DNA of 64,000 bases from NCBI RefSeq assembly GCF_019448235.1, contig NZ_CP080409.1, positions 3,286,001 to 3,350,000 on the forward strand, read 5' to 3'. The position numbers and the translations under genes were made by a program. The notes under the pieces were generated by a model, which saw only the letters and a program-made list of their open reading frames with translations, searched no databases and was not told the origin of the DNA. This DNA is from Nocardioides panacisoli (GTDB lineage Bacteria; Actinomycetota; Actinomycetes; Propionibacteriales; Nocardioidaceae). Shown in pieces: positions 47,049 to 55,578 of the stretch; within the stretch, counting starts at the first letter, position 1; each line of letters starts with the position of its first letter.

Positions 47049-48350
47049 GTGAGTCACGGCACCCCGCAGCGCACCGACGTCCTGGTCGTCGGCGCCGGCC
47101 CGGCAGGTTCGGCGGCCGCCGCGTGGGCGGCCCGCCACGGGCTCGACGTCGTGCTCGCGGACGCGGCGGTGTTCCCCCGCGACAAGACCTGCGGTGACGG
47201 CCTGACGCCGCGTGCCATCGGCGAGCTGCAGCGCCTCGGACTGGAGGACTGGCTGCGCGCCCACACGGTCAACCAGGGCCTGCGCGCCCACGGGTTCGGC
47301 CAGACCCTGCACCTGCGCTGGCCCAGCGGTGAGCTGCCGGACTGGGGGAGCGCGGTCGCGCGCACCGAGCTCGACGACCACCTGCGCTCGGTCGCGGTGA
47401 AAGCCGGCGCCGTCCCGGTCGACGGCGCCAAGGCCGTCGACGTGCGGATGGAGGGCGACCGGGTGGCCGCGGTGGTGTTCAAGGTCTCGACCGGCTCGAC
47501 CAACGGCGACGGCGCGACCAACGGGGACGGCGGCGGCACCGAGCTGGTCGAGATCGCGTGCCGGCGGCTCGTGGTGGCCGACGGTGTCCGGTCGGGGCTC
47601 GGGAAGGTGCTGGGGCGGCAGTGGCACCGCGAGACCGTCTACGGCGTCGCCGGGCGGTCCTACGTCGCCTCCACGCGCGCCGACGACCCCTGGATCAGCT
47701 CGCACCTGGAGCTGCGCGGCCGCGACGGCGACCTGCTGTCCGGCTACGGCTGGCTCTTCCCGCTCGGCAAGGACGCCGGTGAGGTCAACCTCGGCGTGGG
47801 GACGCTCGCGACCGCCAAGCGCCCGGCCGAGGTCGCGGTCAAGCCGCTGATGGGCTTCTACGCCGACGAACGACGTGCGGAGTTCGGCCTGGGCGAGGAG
47901 CTGCGCATGCCCACCTCGGCGCTGCTGCCGATGGGTGGTGCGGTCTCCCACGTGGCCGGCCGCAACTGGGCCCTGATCGGTGACGCCGCGGCGTGCGTCA
48001 ACCCGCTCAACGGCGAGGGGATCGACTACGGGCTCGAGGGCGGCCGGTTCGTCGCCGAGCTGCTCGCCGAGGGCCCCGACGTCGACCTCGCGACCCGGTG
48101 GCCGGCGCTGCTGCACGAGCACTACGGGGAGGCGTTCTCGATCGCGCGCCGGCTGGCCGGACTGGTCACCGTGCCCGGACTGCTGCCCACGCTCGGACCC
48201 GCCGGGATGCGCTCGACGTGGCTGATGACGCTCGCACTGCGCTGGATGGGCAACCTCGTCACCGACGAGGACCGCGACCGGGCCGCCCGGGTGTGGCGCT
48301 GGGCCGGGCGACGTTCGGTCCTCCGCGACGCCCGACCGCCGTTCCACTGA
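47049..48350 (+). CDS. Geranylgeranyl reductase family FAD-dependent oxidoreductase
   Basis: 433 aa from GTG 47049. FAD motif 'DVLVVGAGPAGSAAAAWAAR' (in part), the family motif 'FPRDKTCGDGLTPRAIGEL' and the second FAD-contact motif 'GDAAACVNPLNGEGIDYGLEGG' (in part). Enzymes of this group reduce isoprenoid double bonds, as in menaquinone side-chain reduction (MenJ in mycobacteria), which fits an actinobacterium with partially hydrogenated menaquinones. Between about residues 145 and 160 an insertion reads KVSTGSTNGDGATNGDGGG; its DNA matches the 19-bp repeat unit in reverse orientation, so a repeat seems to have entered a surface loop without a frameshift. Confidence 0.9.
   Translation: MSHGTPQRTDVLVVGAGPAGSAAAAWAARHGLDVVLADAAVFPRDKTCGDGLTPRAIGELQRLGLEDWLRAHTVNQGLRAHGFGQTLHLRWPSGELPDWGSAVARTELDDHLRSVAVKAGAVPVDGAKAVDVRMEGDRVAAVVFKVSTGSTNGDGATNGDGGGTELVEIACRRLVVADGVRSGLGKVLGRQWHRETVYGVAGRSYVASTRADDPWISSHLELRGRDGDLLSGYGWLFPLGKDAGEVNLGVGTLATAKRPAEVAVKPLMGFYADERRAEFGLGEELRMPTSALLPMGGAVSHVAGRNWALIGDAAACVNPLNGEGIDYGLEGGRFVAELLAEGPDVDLATRWPALLHEHYGEAFSIARRLAGLVTVPGLLPTLGPAGMRSTWLMTLALRWMGNLVTDEDRDRAARVWRWAGRRSVLRDARPPFH
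47483..47501 (-). repeat. REP-like unit inside the geranylgeranyl-reductase gene
   Basis: Plus strand GGTCTCGACCGGCTCGACC; its complement GGTCGAGCCGGTCGAGACC differs in one base from GGTCGAGCCTGTCGAGACC at 63568. In frame; it contributes the STGST stretch of a low-complexity loop. Confidence 0.6.
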
Positions 48351-48416
48351 CCCGCCCCGATGTGCCGGACCGGTGTCGGTCGGCTCCGTAGGGTGGGACC
48401 AGGACAGGAGGACGAG

Positions 48417-49298
48417 ATGGCGCAGCGGGTTCAACGGGTGGCGGCGTACGCCGTCATCATCCGCGAGGACCAGGTGCTGTTGACCCGCCTCTCCTCCCGC
48501 GTGACCAAGCAGGAGCTGTGGGGCCTGCCCGGCGGCGGCGTCGAGCACGGGGAGGACCCCCGGGAGGCCGTCGTGCGGGAGGTGCACGAGGAGACCGGGC
48601 TGTCGGCGACCGTCGGCCACGAGGCCCAGGTGTTCTCCCTGCACATGCCCGACACCTGGCGCCGCGGCCGCCGGGTCGACGCCCACTCGCTGCGCATCGT
48701 CTACGAGGGCTGGGTGCCGGTCGACTCGCCCGCCCCGCGGGTCGTGGAGGTCGACGGGTCCACCGCGGAGGCCGCCTGGCGTCCGCTGTCGGAGGTGCTC
48801 GACGGCACCATCCCCACCGTCAGCGTCGTCGTGGAGGCGCTCCGGGCGCACGGGCACCACCGCTACCAGCGCACCGGCGCCTACGCCTACGTCGAGCGCG
48901 ACGACCACGTGTTGCTCACCCGCATCTCCCCGCGAGGGGTCGGGGTCGGCAGCTGGACGCTCCCGGGAGGCGGGATCGACCACGGCGAGCACCCCGAGGA
49001 CGCGGCCCGGCGGGAGCTGCACGAGGAGACCGGCCTGGACGGCAAGATCGGCGACCTGCTGACCGTCGACGCCCTCCACCTCACCGGCACCGGCCCCAAC
49101 GGGCGCACCGAGGACTTCCACGGCCTCTACGTCATCTACCGGGCGACGGTGCCCGACGGTGTGGCGCCGCAGGTGCTGGAGGTCGACGGCACCACCGACG
49201 CCGTGGAGTGGGTCCCGCTGGCCGAGATACAGGCCGGTGAGCGGCCGCTGTTCTCGCTGGTGCGAGCGGCGGTCGCGGCCGCCCGCGAGGACCGCTGA
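48417..49298 (+). CDS. Tandem Nudix hydrolase (two Nudix domains)
   Basis: 293 aa from ATG 48417 with GGAGGA 5 nt upstream. Two complete Nudix boxes are present: first 'GGGVEHGEDPREAVVREVHEETGL' (in part; residues about 38-61), second 'GGGIDHGEHPEDAARRELHEETGL' (in part; about 183-206), each with the GX5EX7REUXEEXGU pattern and metal-binding glutamates. The halves (about 1-145 and 155-293) share 'VLLTR', 'W.LPGGG' and 'LEVDG.T', so they arose by internal duplication. Substrates are nucleoside-diphosphate-linked compounds, not otherwise predictable. Confidence 0.9.
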   Translation: MAQRVQRVAAYAVIIREDQVLLTRLSSRVTKQELWGLPGGGVEHGEDPREAVVREVHEETGLSATVGHEAQVFSLHMPDTWRRGRRVDAHSLRIVYEGWVPVDSPAPRVVEVDGSTAEAAWRPLSEVLDGTIPTVSVVVEALRAHGHHRYQRTGAYAYVERDDHVLLTRISPRGVGVGSWTLPGGGIDHGEHPEDAARRELHEETGLDGKIGDLLTVDALHLTGTGPNGRTEDFHGLYVIYRATVPDGVAPQVLEVDGTTDAVEWVPLAEIQAGERPLFSLVRAAVAAAREDR

Positions 49299-49311
49299 GC
49301 GGCGTACCGCG

Positions 49312-50031
49312 TCAGGAGCGCGTGACGTCGGAGAGCGAGGCGAAGACCACGGTGTTGCCCACGTGGGTGCCGATGTCGGGGTCGAACATGCTGCAGGTGA
49401 TCAGCCGCAGCGTCGAGGACCCCAGGTCCTTGCCACCGTAGACCAGCTCGGTGGGGAAGGAGGCCTTCTCGACGTCGCGCAGGGCGTCGACGGTGAAGGT
49501 GGCGACCACGCCGTCGCGGCGGGTCACGGTGATCTCGTCGCCGGGGCGCAGCGTGGCGAGGTCGGCGAAGACCGACGGCCCCTGCTCGGTGTCGACGTGG
49601 CCCTCGATGATCGACGGGCCGAGCTGGCCCGGTGAGGGTGACTCCTCGAACCACGCGGCCTCGTCGAGCCGCGGCCCGGGCTGGGGCACCGCGAGGGTGC
49701 CGTCGGGGTTCTTGCCGATCGGGTGCACCGCGGTGTCGACGTCGATGGCGGGGATCTCGAGGCGACGCGGCGGCGAGAGGGGGAGGGGCGCCTCTCCGGA
49801 CGCCTCCTGCCCCGAGTCCGCGCCGCCGCGCGCTCCGTCCGTGGACGAGGGGGGTGGGTCCACGGGGGTCGGGGACGTCCGGTCGGGATCGACGGTGCCG
49901 ACCGCGGCCGGTGGGTCAGACGTGCGCTGCTGGTGGACCAGTGCCCACCCGATGAGCACGGTGCCGAGCGCGACCGTCACCACGGCGATCAGGCTGATCG
50001 CCCGCTTGCTCCGCATGGTCACGCCCGGCAC
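49312..50031 (-). CDS. Class F sortase
   Basis: 239 aa from GTG 50031 (AAGGA upstream); ATG 50016 would give the shorter form. It has a cytoplasmic basic start, a membrane helix 'AISLIAVVTVALGTVLIGWAL' (in part), a Pro/Ser/Gly linker to about residue 90, then the sortase barrel: 'RLEIPAIDVDTAVHPIG', catalytic His in 'IIEGHVDTE', catalytic Cys in 'LRLITCSMFD'. It links secreted proteins covalently to the cell wall or to one another. The probable substrate gene lies just upstream on the same strand (21 nt). Confidence 0.9.
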   Translation of the reverse strand: MPGVTMRSKRAISLIAVVTVALGTVLIGWALVHQQRTSDPPAAVGTVDPDRTSPTPVDPPPSSTDGARGGADSGQEASGEAPLPLSPPRRLEIPAIDVDTAVHPIGKNPDGTLAVPQPGPRLDEAAWFEESPSPGQLGPSIIEGHVDTEQGPSVFADLATLRPGDEITVTRRDGVVATFTVDALRDVEKASFPTELVYGGKDLGSSTLRLITCSMFDPDIGTHVGNTVVFASLSDVTRS

Positions 50032-50052
50032 CGAGTCCTTGTCCCGAGTCGG

Positions 50053-50823
50053 TCAGCGGGCCTCGACCGCGTCCGTGCGGAAGCGACGGTTGGCGGCGTA
50101 CAGCGCGCCTCCGCCGAGCACGAGTGCAGCGCCTCCGCCGAGCAGGCCGAGGTCCTCCATGCCGGAGGTCGAGCCGCTACCGGTCGCGACGCCACCGGAG
50201 GGCATCGTGGCGATCGAACCGCACAGCGCCGGTGCCGTCGCGGCCAGCGGCAGCTCCGGGACGAGCGGGCTCTTGGCGTTCTGGGCCTCCTGGCTCAGCG
50301 TGGACGGGTCCAGCCCGTGCACCACGACGACGCCCGAACCGTTGGCGAGGGCGTCGAGCGTGTCGTCGTTCATCGTGAACGTCCGGCTGTAGTCGGCGCT
50401 GCCGCCACCGGGGGCGAGCTGGATGTTGGTGCCCTCCTCGGGGCCGGTGCTGCCCTTGGTGGAGAGCGTGGTGCCGATGCCGCCGTAGGAGGCCTGGCCC
50501 TCGGGCGTGCTGACCACGCCGTCACCGTTCTCGTCGTCAGCGGGAGTGGGGCAGGTGCCCTGGCCACCGATGTGGATGTGCTGCACGTGGGGGAACGGTC
50601 CGCCGTCGAACTGCTCGGCGAGGCCGTCGTAGTTGAGGTTCACCGTGGCCTGGTCGCCGTCGATGCTGACGGTGACCATGCCGGAGCCCCCGGAGCCGTT
50701 CTGGGGGTCCAGTCGGGAGCTGTACTCGCCGTTGGCGTGGTCGGCCTGTGCTGCCGCCGGGAACATGGCCAGTGGCAGTGCCGCCGCGGCCATGGCCCCG
50801 GCGAGTCGAAGTGACGTTCGCAT
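50053..50823 (-). CDS. Secreted CHRD-like protein, probable sortase substrate
   Basis: 256 aa from ATG 50823. Signal peptide of about 27 residues ending AQA, then a CHRD-like beta domain ('EYSSRLDPQNGSGGSGMVTVSIDG' in part, 'HIHIGGQGTCPTPADDENGDGVVS' in part). The C-terminus is laid out like a wall-anchored protein: Gly/Ser/Thr spacer (GVATGSGSTSGMEDLG), a hydrophobic helix (LLGGGAALVLGGGALYAA) and a basic tail (NRRFRTDAVEAR). A canonical LPxTG or LAxTG is absent; the nearest match is GVATG. It is upstream of the class F sortase, a common pairing. Function unknown; CHRD domains bind partner proteins. Confidence 0.8.
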   Translation of the reverse strand: MRTSLRLAGAMAAAALPLAMFPAAAQADHANGEYSSRLDPQNGSGGSGMVTVSIDGDQATVNLNYDGLAEQFDGGPFPHVQHIHIGGQGTCPTPADDENGDGVVSTPEGQASYGGIGTTLSTKGSTGPEEGTNIQLAPGGGSADYSRTFTMNDDTLDALANGSGVVVVHGLDPSTLSQEAQNAKSPLVPELPLAATAPALCGSIATMPSGGVATGSGSTSGMEDLGLLGGGAALVLGGGALYAANRRFRTDAVEAR

Positions 50824-50955
50824 GATGTGACTCCTCCGCATCGGTGGGCCGAGTCCCACCTGGGTGTTGTCTCGGTCACACGGGGTTCGGAGGGGAGTCG
50901 CGATCCGGATTGGTCGTTCCCGAGGAAAAGTTCGGCGCCTCGTTACGGTGGGACC

Positions 50956-52224
50956 GTGCACCCCACCGAGACCGTGTTCACCTATGCCTCTCCCGACCTG
51001 AAGTTCGGCCGCGGTGCCGCGCTCGAGATCGGGCACGACCTCACCGCGTGGGGCGTGCGTCGCGTGCTGCTGGTGACCGACGCCGGCGTGGCCGCGGCCG
51101 GTCATCCGGCGCGGGTCGCGGAGGCGATGACCTCGCGCGGACTGGACGTGACGACGTACGACGGCACGCACGTGGAGCCGACCGACGAGTCGCTGGCCGA
51201 GGCGGTCGGGTTCGCGAGCGACGAGGGGCCCTTCGACGCGGTCGTCGCGGTCGGCGGCGGGTCCTCCATCGACACCGCCAAGGCGATCTGCCTGCTCGCC
51301 ACCAATCCCGGCGAGCTCATGGACTACCTCAACGCGCCGGTCGGCCAGGGGAGGGCGCCGAGCGAGCCGCTGCTGCCGCTCGTGGCGGTGCCGACGACCA
51401 CCGGCACGGGCAGCGAGTCCACGACCATCTGCGTGCTCGACGTGCTGTCGCTGAAGGTCAAGACCGGCATCAGCCACCCTGCGCTGCGGCCGCGGCTGGC
51501 CGTGGTGGACCCGCAGCTGAGCGCGACCCAGCCCGCCGGGGTCACCGCGGCGGCGGGCATGGACATCCTGTGCCACGCCCTGGAGAGCTACACGGCCCGG
51601 TGGTACGCCTCGTACGACGCCAAGCAGCCCGAGCAGCGGGTGCCCTACTGCGGTGCGAACCCGATCGCCGACCTGTGGTCCGAGCGCGCGATGGGCCTGC
51701 TCGCCGGGGCCTTCCGCCGCGCCGTCAACGACGGTGACGACACCGCGGCCCGGGAGGAGCTCGCACTCGCCGCGACCTTCGCCGGGCTCGGGTTCGGCAA
51801 CGCCGGCGTGCACATCCCGCACGCCAACGCCTACCCGATCGCGGGCCGCGTCCGCGACTACGTCCCGGCCGACTACCCGCCGGGTGCGCCGATCGTGCCG
51901 CACGGCATGGCCGTGGGCCTCACCGCTCCAGCGGCGTTCCGGTTCACCTTCGACGCCGCCCCCGGTCGGCACGTGCGGGCAGCGCACCTGCTGGACCCGT
52001 CGGTCGACGGCGACGGCCCCGGCGTGCTGCCCGACGTACTGACCCGGCTGATGCGCGACATCGGACTCCCCAACGGACTGGCCGAGGTCGGCTACGGCCA
52101 CGGCGACGTCGATGACCTCGTGGAGGGCGCTCTCAAGCAGCAGCGGCTGCTCGACACCGCGCCCAAGCCGGTCACGGGGGAGGACCTCGCGCAGGTCATC
52201 AGCGGCTCCATGGAACATTGGTGA
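50956..52224 (+). CDS. Hydroxyacid-oxoacid transhydrogenase (iron-type alcohol dehydrogenase)
   Basis: 422 aa from GTG 50956. It is a group III ADH with NAD motif 'VAVGGGSSIDTAKAICLL' (in part), 'PTTTGTGSESTTICVL' and iron-binding residues in 'GMDILCHALESYTARW' (in part), 'HIPHANAYPIAG' and 'VPHGMAVGLTAPAAF'. The long insertion 'SYDAKQPEQRVPYCGANPIADLW' (in part) is the mark of ADHFE1-type enzymes, which pass hydride between 4-hydroxybutyrate and 2-oxoglutarate, giving succinate semialdehyde and D-2-hydroxyglutarate. It is followed by a DUF1648 protein and an FAD/FeS 2-hydroxyacid dehydrogenase, which could reoxidise the product. Confidence 0.88.
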   Translation: MHPTETVFTYASPDLKFGRGAALEIGHDLTAWGVRRVLLVTDAGVAAAGHPARVAEAMTSRGLDVTTYDGTHVEPTDESLAEAVGFASDEGPFDAVVAVGGGSSIDTAKAICLLATNPGELMDYLNAPVGQGRAPSEPLLPLVAVPTTTGTGSESTTICVLDVLSLKVKTGISHPALRPRLAVVDPQLSATQPAGVTAAAGMDILCHALESYTARWYASYDAKQPEQRVPYCGANPIADLWSERAMGLLAGAFRRAVNDGDDTAAREELALAATFAGLGFGNAGVHIPHANAYPIAGRVRDYVPADYPPGAPIVPHGMAVGLTAPAAFRFTFDAAPGRHVRAAHLLDPSVDGDGPGVLPDVLTRLMRDIGLPNGLAEVGYGHGDVDDLVEGALKQQRLLDTAPKPVTGEDLAQVISGSMEHW

Positions 52225-52225
52225 C

Positions 52226-52729
52226 GTGCGGACCTTCTTCTGGCTCACCGTGGCGGCGTACGCCGTCGTGTGGGGATGGGCGTTCCGCGCGCTGCCCGAT
52301 CGGGTCGCGCTGCACTTCGGCCTGACCGGCGAGGTGGACAACTGGGGGAGTCGGGGCGAGGCGCTCGTCCTGCTCGCTGCCCTCGGGATCCTCATGACGG
52401 CGGTGCTCGGCGGCGGCGCCTGGCTCGTGGGGCGTGCCCGGCTCGCGGCCAGCTGGGTGAACCTGCCCCACAAGGACTGGTGGACGGCCACCCCGGAGCG
52501 GGTGGCGCGGGCACGTGACATGCTGCGGGGCGACCTCCTCGTGGTCGGCGGGCTGACCATGGCGCTGCTGACGCTGGTGCAACTCGCCCTGGTGCGCACG
52601 AGCCGGCAGGACGATCCGCGGATGGACCCGGTGACCATGGCGGCCGTGCTGCTGCTGGTGGTCGTGATCCTCGGCTACACCGCCTGGTTGACGGTGTGGC
52701 GCTACCGACCCGACGGGAGCCAGGAATGA
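52226..52729 (+). CDS. DUF1648-type membrane protein
   Basis: 167 aa from GTG 52226, one base after the transhydrogenase stop. It has four hydrophobic segments; the first loop carries the DUF1648 pattern 'ALPDRVALHFGLTGEVDNWGSRGEAL' (in part). Function unknown; in Firmicutes similar domains occur in SdpI-type immunity and membrane-sensing proteins. Its stop overlaps the next start (ATGA), so the three genes are translated together; no metabolic role can be assigned. Confidence 0.88.
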   Translation: MRTFFWLTVAAYAVVWGWAFRALPDRVALHFGLTGEVDNWGSRGEALVLLAALGILMTAVLGGGAWLVGRARLAASWVNLPHKDWWTATPERVARARDMLRGDLLVVGGLTMALLTLVQLALVRTSRQDDPRMDPVTMAAVLLLVVVILGYTAWLTVWRYRPDGSQE

Positions 52730-55542
52730 GCACGTCCGAGCTGGTGGCGGCACTGCGGCGACGCGGGGTGACCGACGTCGACGACTCCGACCTCGCCCGG
52801 GCGCTCTACTCCTCCGACGCCTCGCTCTACCGCGTCCTGCCGCAGGCGGTCGCGCGGCCGCGCGACACCGACGAGGTGCTGGCGGTCCTCGATGCCTCCC
52901 GCGAGCTCGGGGTGCCGGTGACCATGCGCGGTGCGGGCACCTCCATCGCCGGCAATGCGGTCGGTCCCGGCATCGTCATCGACACCGTGCGCCACCTCAA
53001 CCGGGTCCTGGAGATCGACCCCGAGGCGCGGACCGCGCGGATCGAGCCCGGCCTGGTGCACGCCCGGCTGCAGGCCGCCGCCGCGCCGCACGGGCTGCGG
53101 TTCGGCCCCGACCCGTCCACCCACACCCGCTGCACGATCGGCGGGATGATCGGCAACAACGCCTGCGGCTCGCGGGCGCTGGGTTATGGCCGCACGGCCG
53201 ACAACGTCGAGCAGCTGCGGGTCGCGTTCGGCACCGGCGAGGTCGTCACGGCCGGGCCGGGCGCCCCCGCGGGCGCGGCCGGTGAGGCGTTGACGCGGAT
53301 GGTCGAGGACCAGCTCGGCCACGTCCGCACCCACTTCGGCCGCTTCTCCCGGCAGGTCAGCGGCTACTCGCTGGAGCACCTGCTGCCCGAGCAGGGCCGG
53401 CGGCTGGACCGGTTCCTGGTCGGCACCGAGGGCACGCTGGCCACGGTGCTGGAGGCGACGGTCGACCTCGTCCCCGACGACGAGGAGCGACTGCTGCTCG
53501 TGCTGGGCTACCCGTCGATGCCCGAGGCGGCCGATGCGGTGCCCGCGCTGCTCGCGGCCGCGCCGGGTCGCCTCATCGCCTGCGAGGGCATCGACGCGCG
53601 CATCGTGGACCTCGTGGCGCAACGGGGCGGCGTACCCGAGCTGCCGCGGGGCTCGGGGTGGCTGTTCTGTGAGGCGACCGGCGCCGACGCCGCCGAGGTG
53701 CTGGCGACGGTGCAGGCGGAGTCCGGGGCCCTCGACGCGCGGCTGGTGCGCGACGGCGGTGAGGCCGCCGCGTTGTGGCGGATCCGCGAGGACGGCGCGG
53801 GCCTGGCCGCCCGCAGCCTGGCGACGCCGGCGTACTCGGGGTGGGAGGACGCCGCGGTGCCGCCGGAGCGGCTGGGCGACTGGCTGCGCGACTTCGACGT
53901 GCTGCTGGCGGACCACGGCCTGGAGGGCATCCCGTACGGCCACTTCGGCGACGGCTGCCTGCACGTGCGCATCGACTTCCCGTTCGCGGCCGGGGACCCG
54001 TCGAGCACGGGCACCTACCGCGCGTTCCTCCAGGCGTGCGCCTCGCGACTCACCGAGTACGGCGGGTCGCTGTCCGGCGAGCACGGCGACGGGCGGCAGC
54101 GCTCGGAGCTGCTCGCGACGATGTACGACGACACCTCGCTGGCGCTCTTCGGTGCGGCCAAGGCGATCTGCGATCCCGACAACCTGCTCAACCCGGGCAA
54201 CATCGTCGACCCGGCACCCATCGACGCCGACCTGCGGCCGGTGCGGCCCCGGCACGACCCGCCGACGGCGCTGCGCCTGCTGCACGACGACGGCTCGCTC
54301 GGCGACGCGGTGCACCGCTGCACCGGTGTCGGCAAGTGCGTGGCGCCGAGCCCCGGTGGCGTGATGTGCCCGTCCTACGCCGCGACGCGGGAGGAGAAGG
54401 ACGCGACCCGCGGCCGCGCGCGGGTGCTGCAGGAGGCGCTGGACGGGTCGCTGCTCGGCGGCGTCACCGACCCGGCGGTCCACGAGGCGCTGGACCTGTG
54501 CCTGTCGTGCAAGGGCTGTGCCTCGGACTGCCCGACCGGCGTGGACATGGCGACCTACAAGTCCGAGGTGCTGCACCAGTCATACCGCGGCCGCCGCCGG
54601 CTGAGTCGTCCGCGGAGCCACTACACCCTCGGGCAGCTGCCCCGGTGGGCGCGGATGACGGCACCGGTGGCCCGCGTGGCCAACGCGAGCCTCCGCATCG
54701 GCCCGGTCGCCCGGATGGCCAAGGCCGTCGCGGGCGTGGACCAGCGGCGCTCGCTGCCGACCTTCGCGCGGCGTACGCTGCGCCGGTCTGCGCGGGAGGT
54801 CGAGCCCGTCGAGCGCCCCGACGTGTGGGTCTGGGCGGACTCCTTCACCAACCACTTCCTGCCCGAGTCCGGGTTGGCCGCGATCGAGTACCTCCGTGCG
54901 GTGGGCCTGTCGGTGCGGGTCATCGACGAGCGGGCCTGCTGTGCGCTGCCGTGGGTCACGACGGGCCAGCTGGACGCGGCGCGCGGGATCCTCGGCGACG
55001 CGGTCGAGCGACTGGCGCCGTACGTCGCCGGCGGCGCACCGGTGCTCGCGATCGAGCCGTCGTGCCTGGCGTCGCTGCGCACTGACGCGCGGGAGCTGCT
55101 CGAGGGGGACGCCGTCGAGCAGGTCGCTGACGGGGTGCTCAGCTTTGCCGAGCTGGTCGAGCGGCTGGACCTGCCGTTGCCGGACCTCACGGGCGTGCGC
55201 GTCGTTGCGCAGCCGCACTGCCACCACCACGCGGTCATCGGGTGGGGGGCCGACGAGGCGCTGCTGCGGCGGGCCGGCGCGGACGTGACCCGGGTCAAGG
55301 GCTGTTGCGGCCTCGCGGGCAACTGGGGCGTCGAGCAGGGCCACTACGAGACCTCCGTCGCGGTCGCGGAGACCCACCTGCTGCCGGCGGTCCGCGACGC
55401 GCTGGCCGCCGACGCGCAGACGGTGGTCCTGGCCGACGGGATGTCGTGCCAACTCCAGCTGGACGACCTCGCCGGTGTCCGAGCGCAGCACTTGGCCGAG
55501 CTCTTCGCGTCTCGTGCCGCCACTGAAGTGCCGACGGCATGA
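52726..55542 (+). CDS. FAD-linked 2-hydroxyacid dehydrogenase with 4Fe-4S/CCG domain (GlcD-GlcF-type fusion)
   Basis: 938 aa from ATG 52726. The N-terminal PCMH FAD domain has 'MRGAGTSIAGNAVGPGIVIDTV' (in part) and 'IGGMIGNNACGSRALGYGRTADNV' (in part). A FAD-oxidase C domain ends with 'SGEHGDGRQRSEL' and 'ICDPDNLLNPGNIVDP', typical of D-lactate, glycolate or D-2-hydroxyglutarate dehydrogenases. Then come two iron-sulfur cysteine clusters (CTGVGKC...CPSY and CLSCKGCASDCPTG) and the CCG repeats (CCALPW, HCHHHA, GCCGLAGNWG). Electrons from the 2-hydroxyacid flow to FeS and probably to quinone. Downstream of the transhydrogenase, it likely recycles D-2-hydroxyglutarate, though D-lactate or glycolate remain possible. 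Confidence 0.92.
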   Translation: MSTSELVAALRRRGVTDVDDSDLARALYSSDASLYRVLPQAVARPRDTDEVLAVLDASRELGVPVTMRGAGTSIAGNAVGPGIVIDTVRHLNRVLEIDPEARTARIEPGLVHARLQAAAAPHGLRFGPDPSTHTRCTIGGMIGNNACGSRALGYGRTADNVEQLRVAFGTGEVVTAGPGAPAGAAGEALTRMVEDQLGHVRTHFGRFSRQVSGYSLEHLLPEQGRRLDRFLVGTEGTLATVLEATVDLVPDDEERLLLVLGYPSMPEAADAVPALLAAAPGRLIACEGIDARIVDLVAQRGGVPELPRGSGWLFCEATGADAAEVLATVQAESGALDARLVRDGGEAAALWRIREDGAGLAARSLATPAYSGWEDAAVPPERLGDWLRDFDVLLADHGLEGIPYGHFGDGCLHVRIDFPFAAGDPSSTGTYRAFLQACASRLTEYGGSLSGEHGDGRQRSELLATMYDDTSLALFGAAKAICDPDNLLNPGNIVDPAPIDADLRPVRPRHDPPTALRLLHDDGSLGDAVHRCTGVGKCVAPSPGGVMCPSYAATREEKDATRGRARVLQEALDGSLLGGVTDPAVHEALDLCLSCKGCASDCPTGVDMATYKSEVLHQSYRGRRRLSRPRSHYTLGQLPRWARMTAPVARVANASLRIGPVARMAKAVAGVDQRRSLPTFARRTLRRSAREVEPVERPDVWVWADSFTNHFLPESGLAAIEYLRAVGLSVRVIDERACCALPWVTTGQLDAARGILGDAVERLAPYVAGGAPVLAIEPSCLASLRTDARELLEGDAVEQVADGVLSFAELVERLDLPLPDLTGVRVVAQPHCHHHAVIGWGADEALLRRAGADVTRVKGCCGLAGNWGVEQGHYETSVAVAETHLLPAVRDALAADAQTVVLADGMSCQLQLDDLAGVRAQHLAELFASRAATEVPTA

Positions 55543-55578
55543 CGAGGGCCCCGCTCGCGGGCGGGGTCCGGGGCGAGA

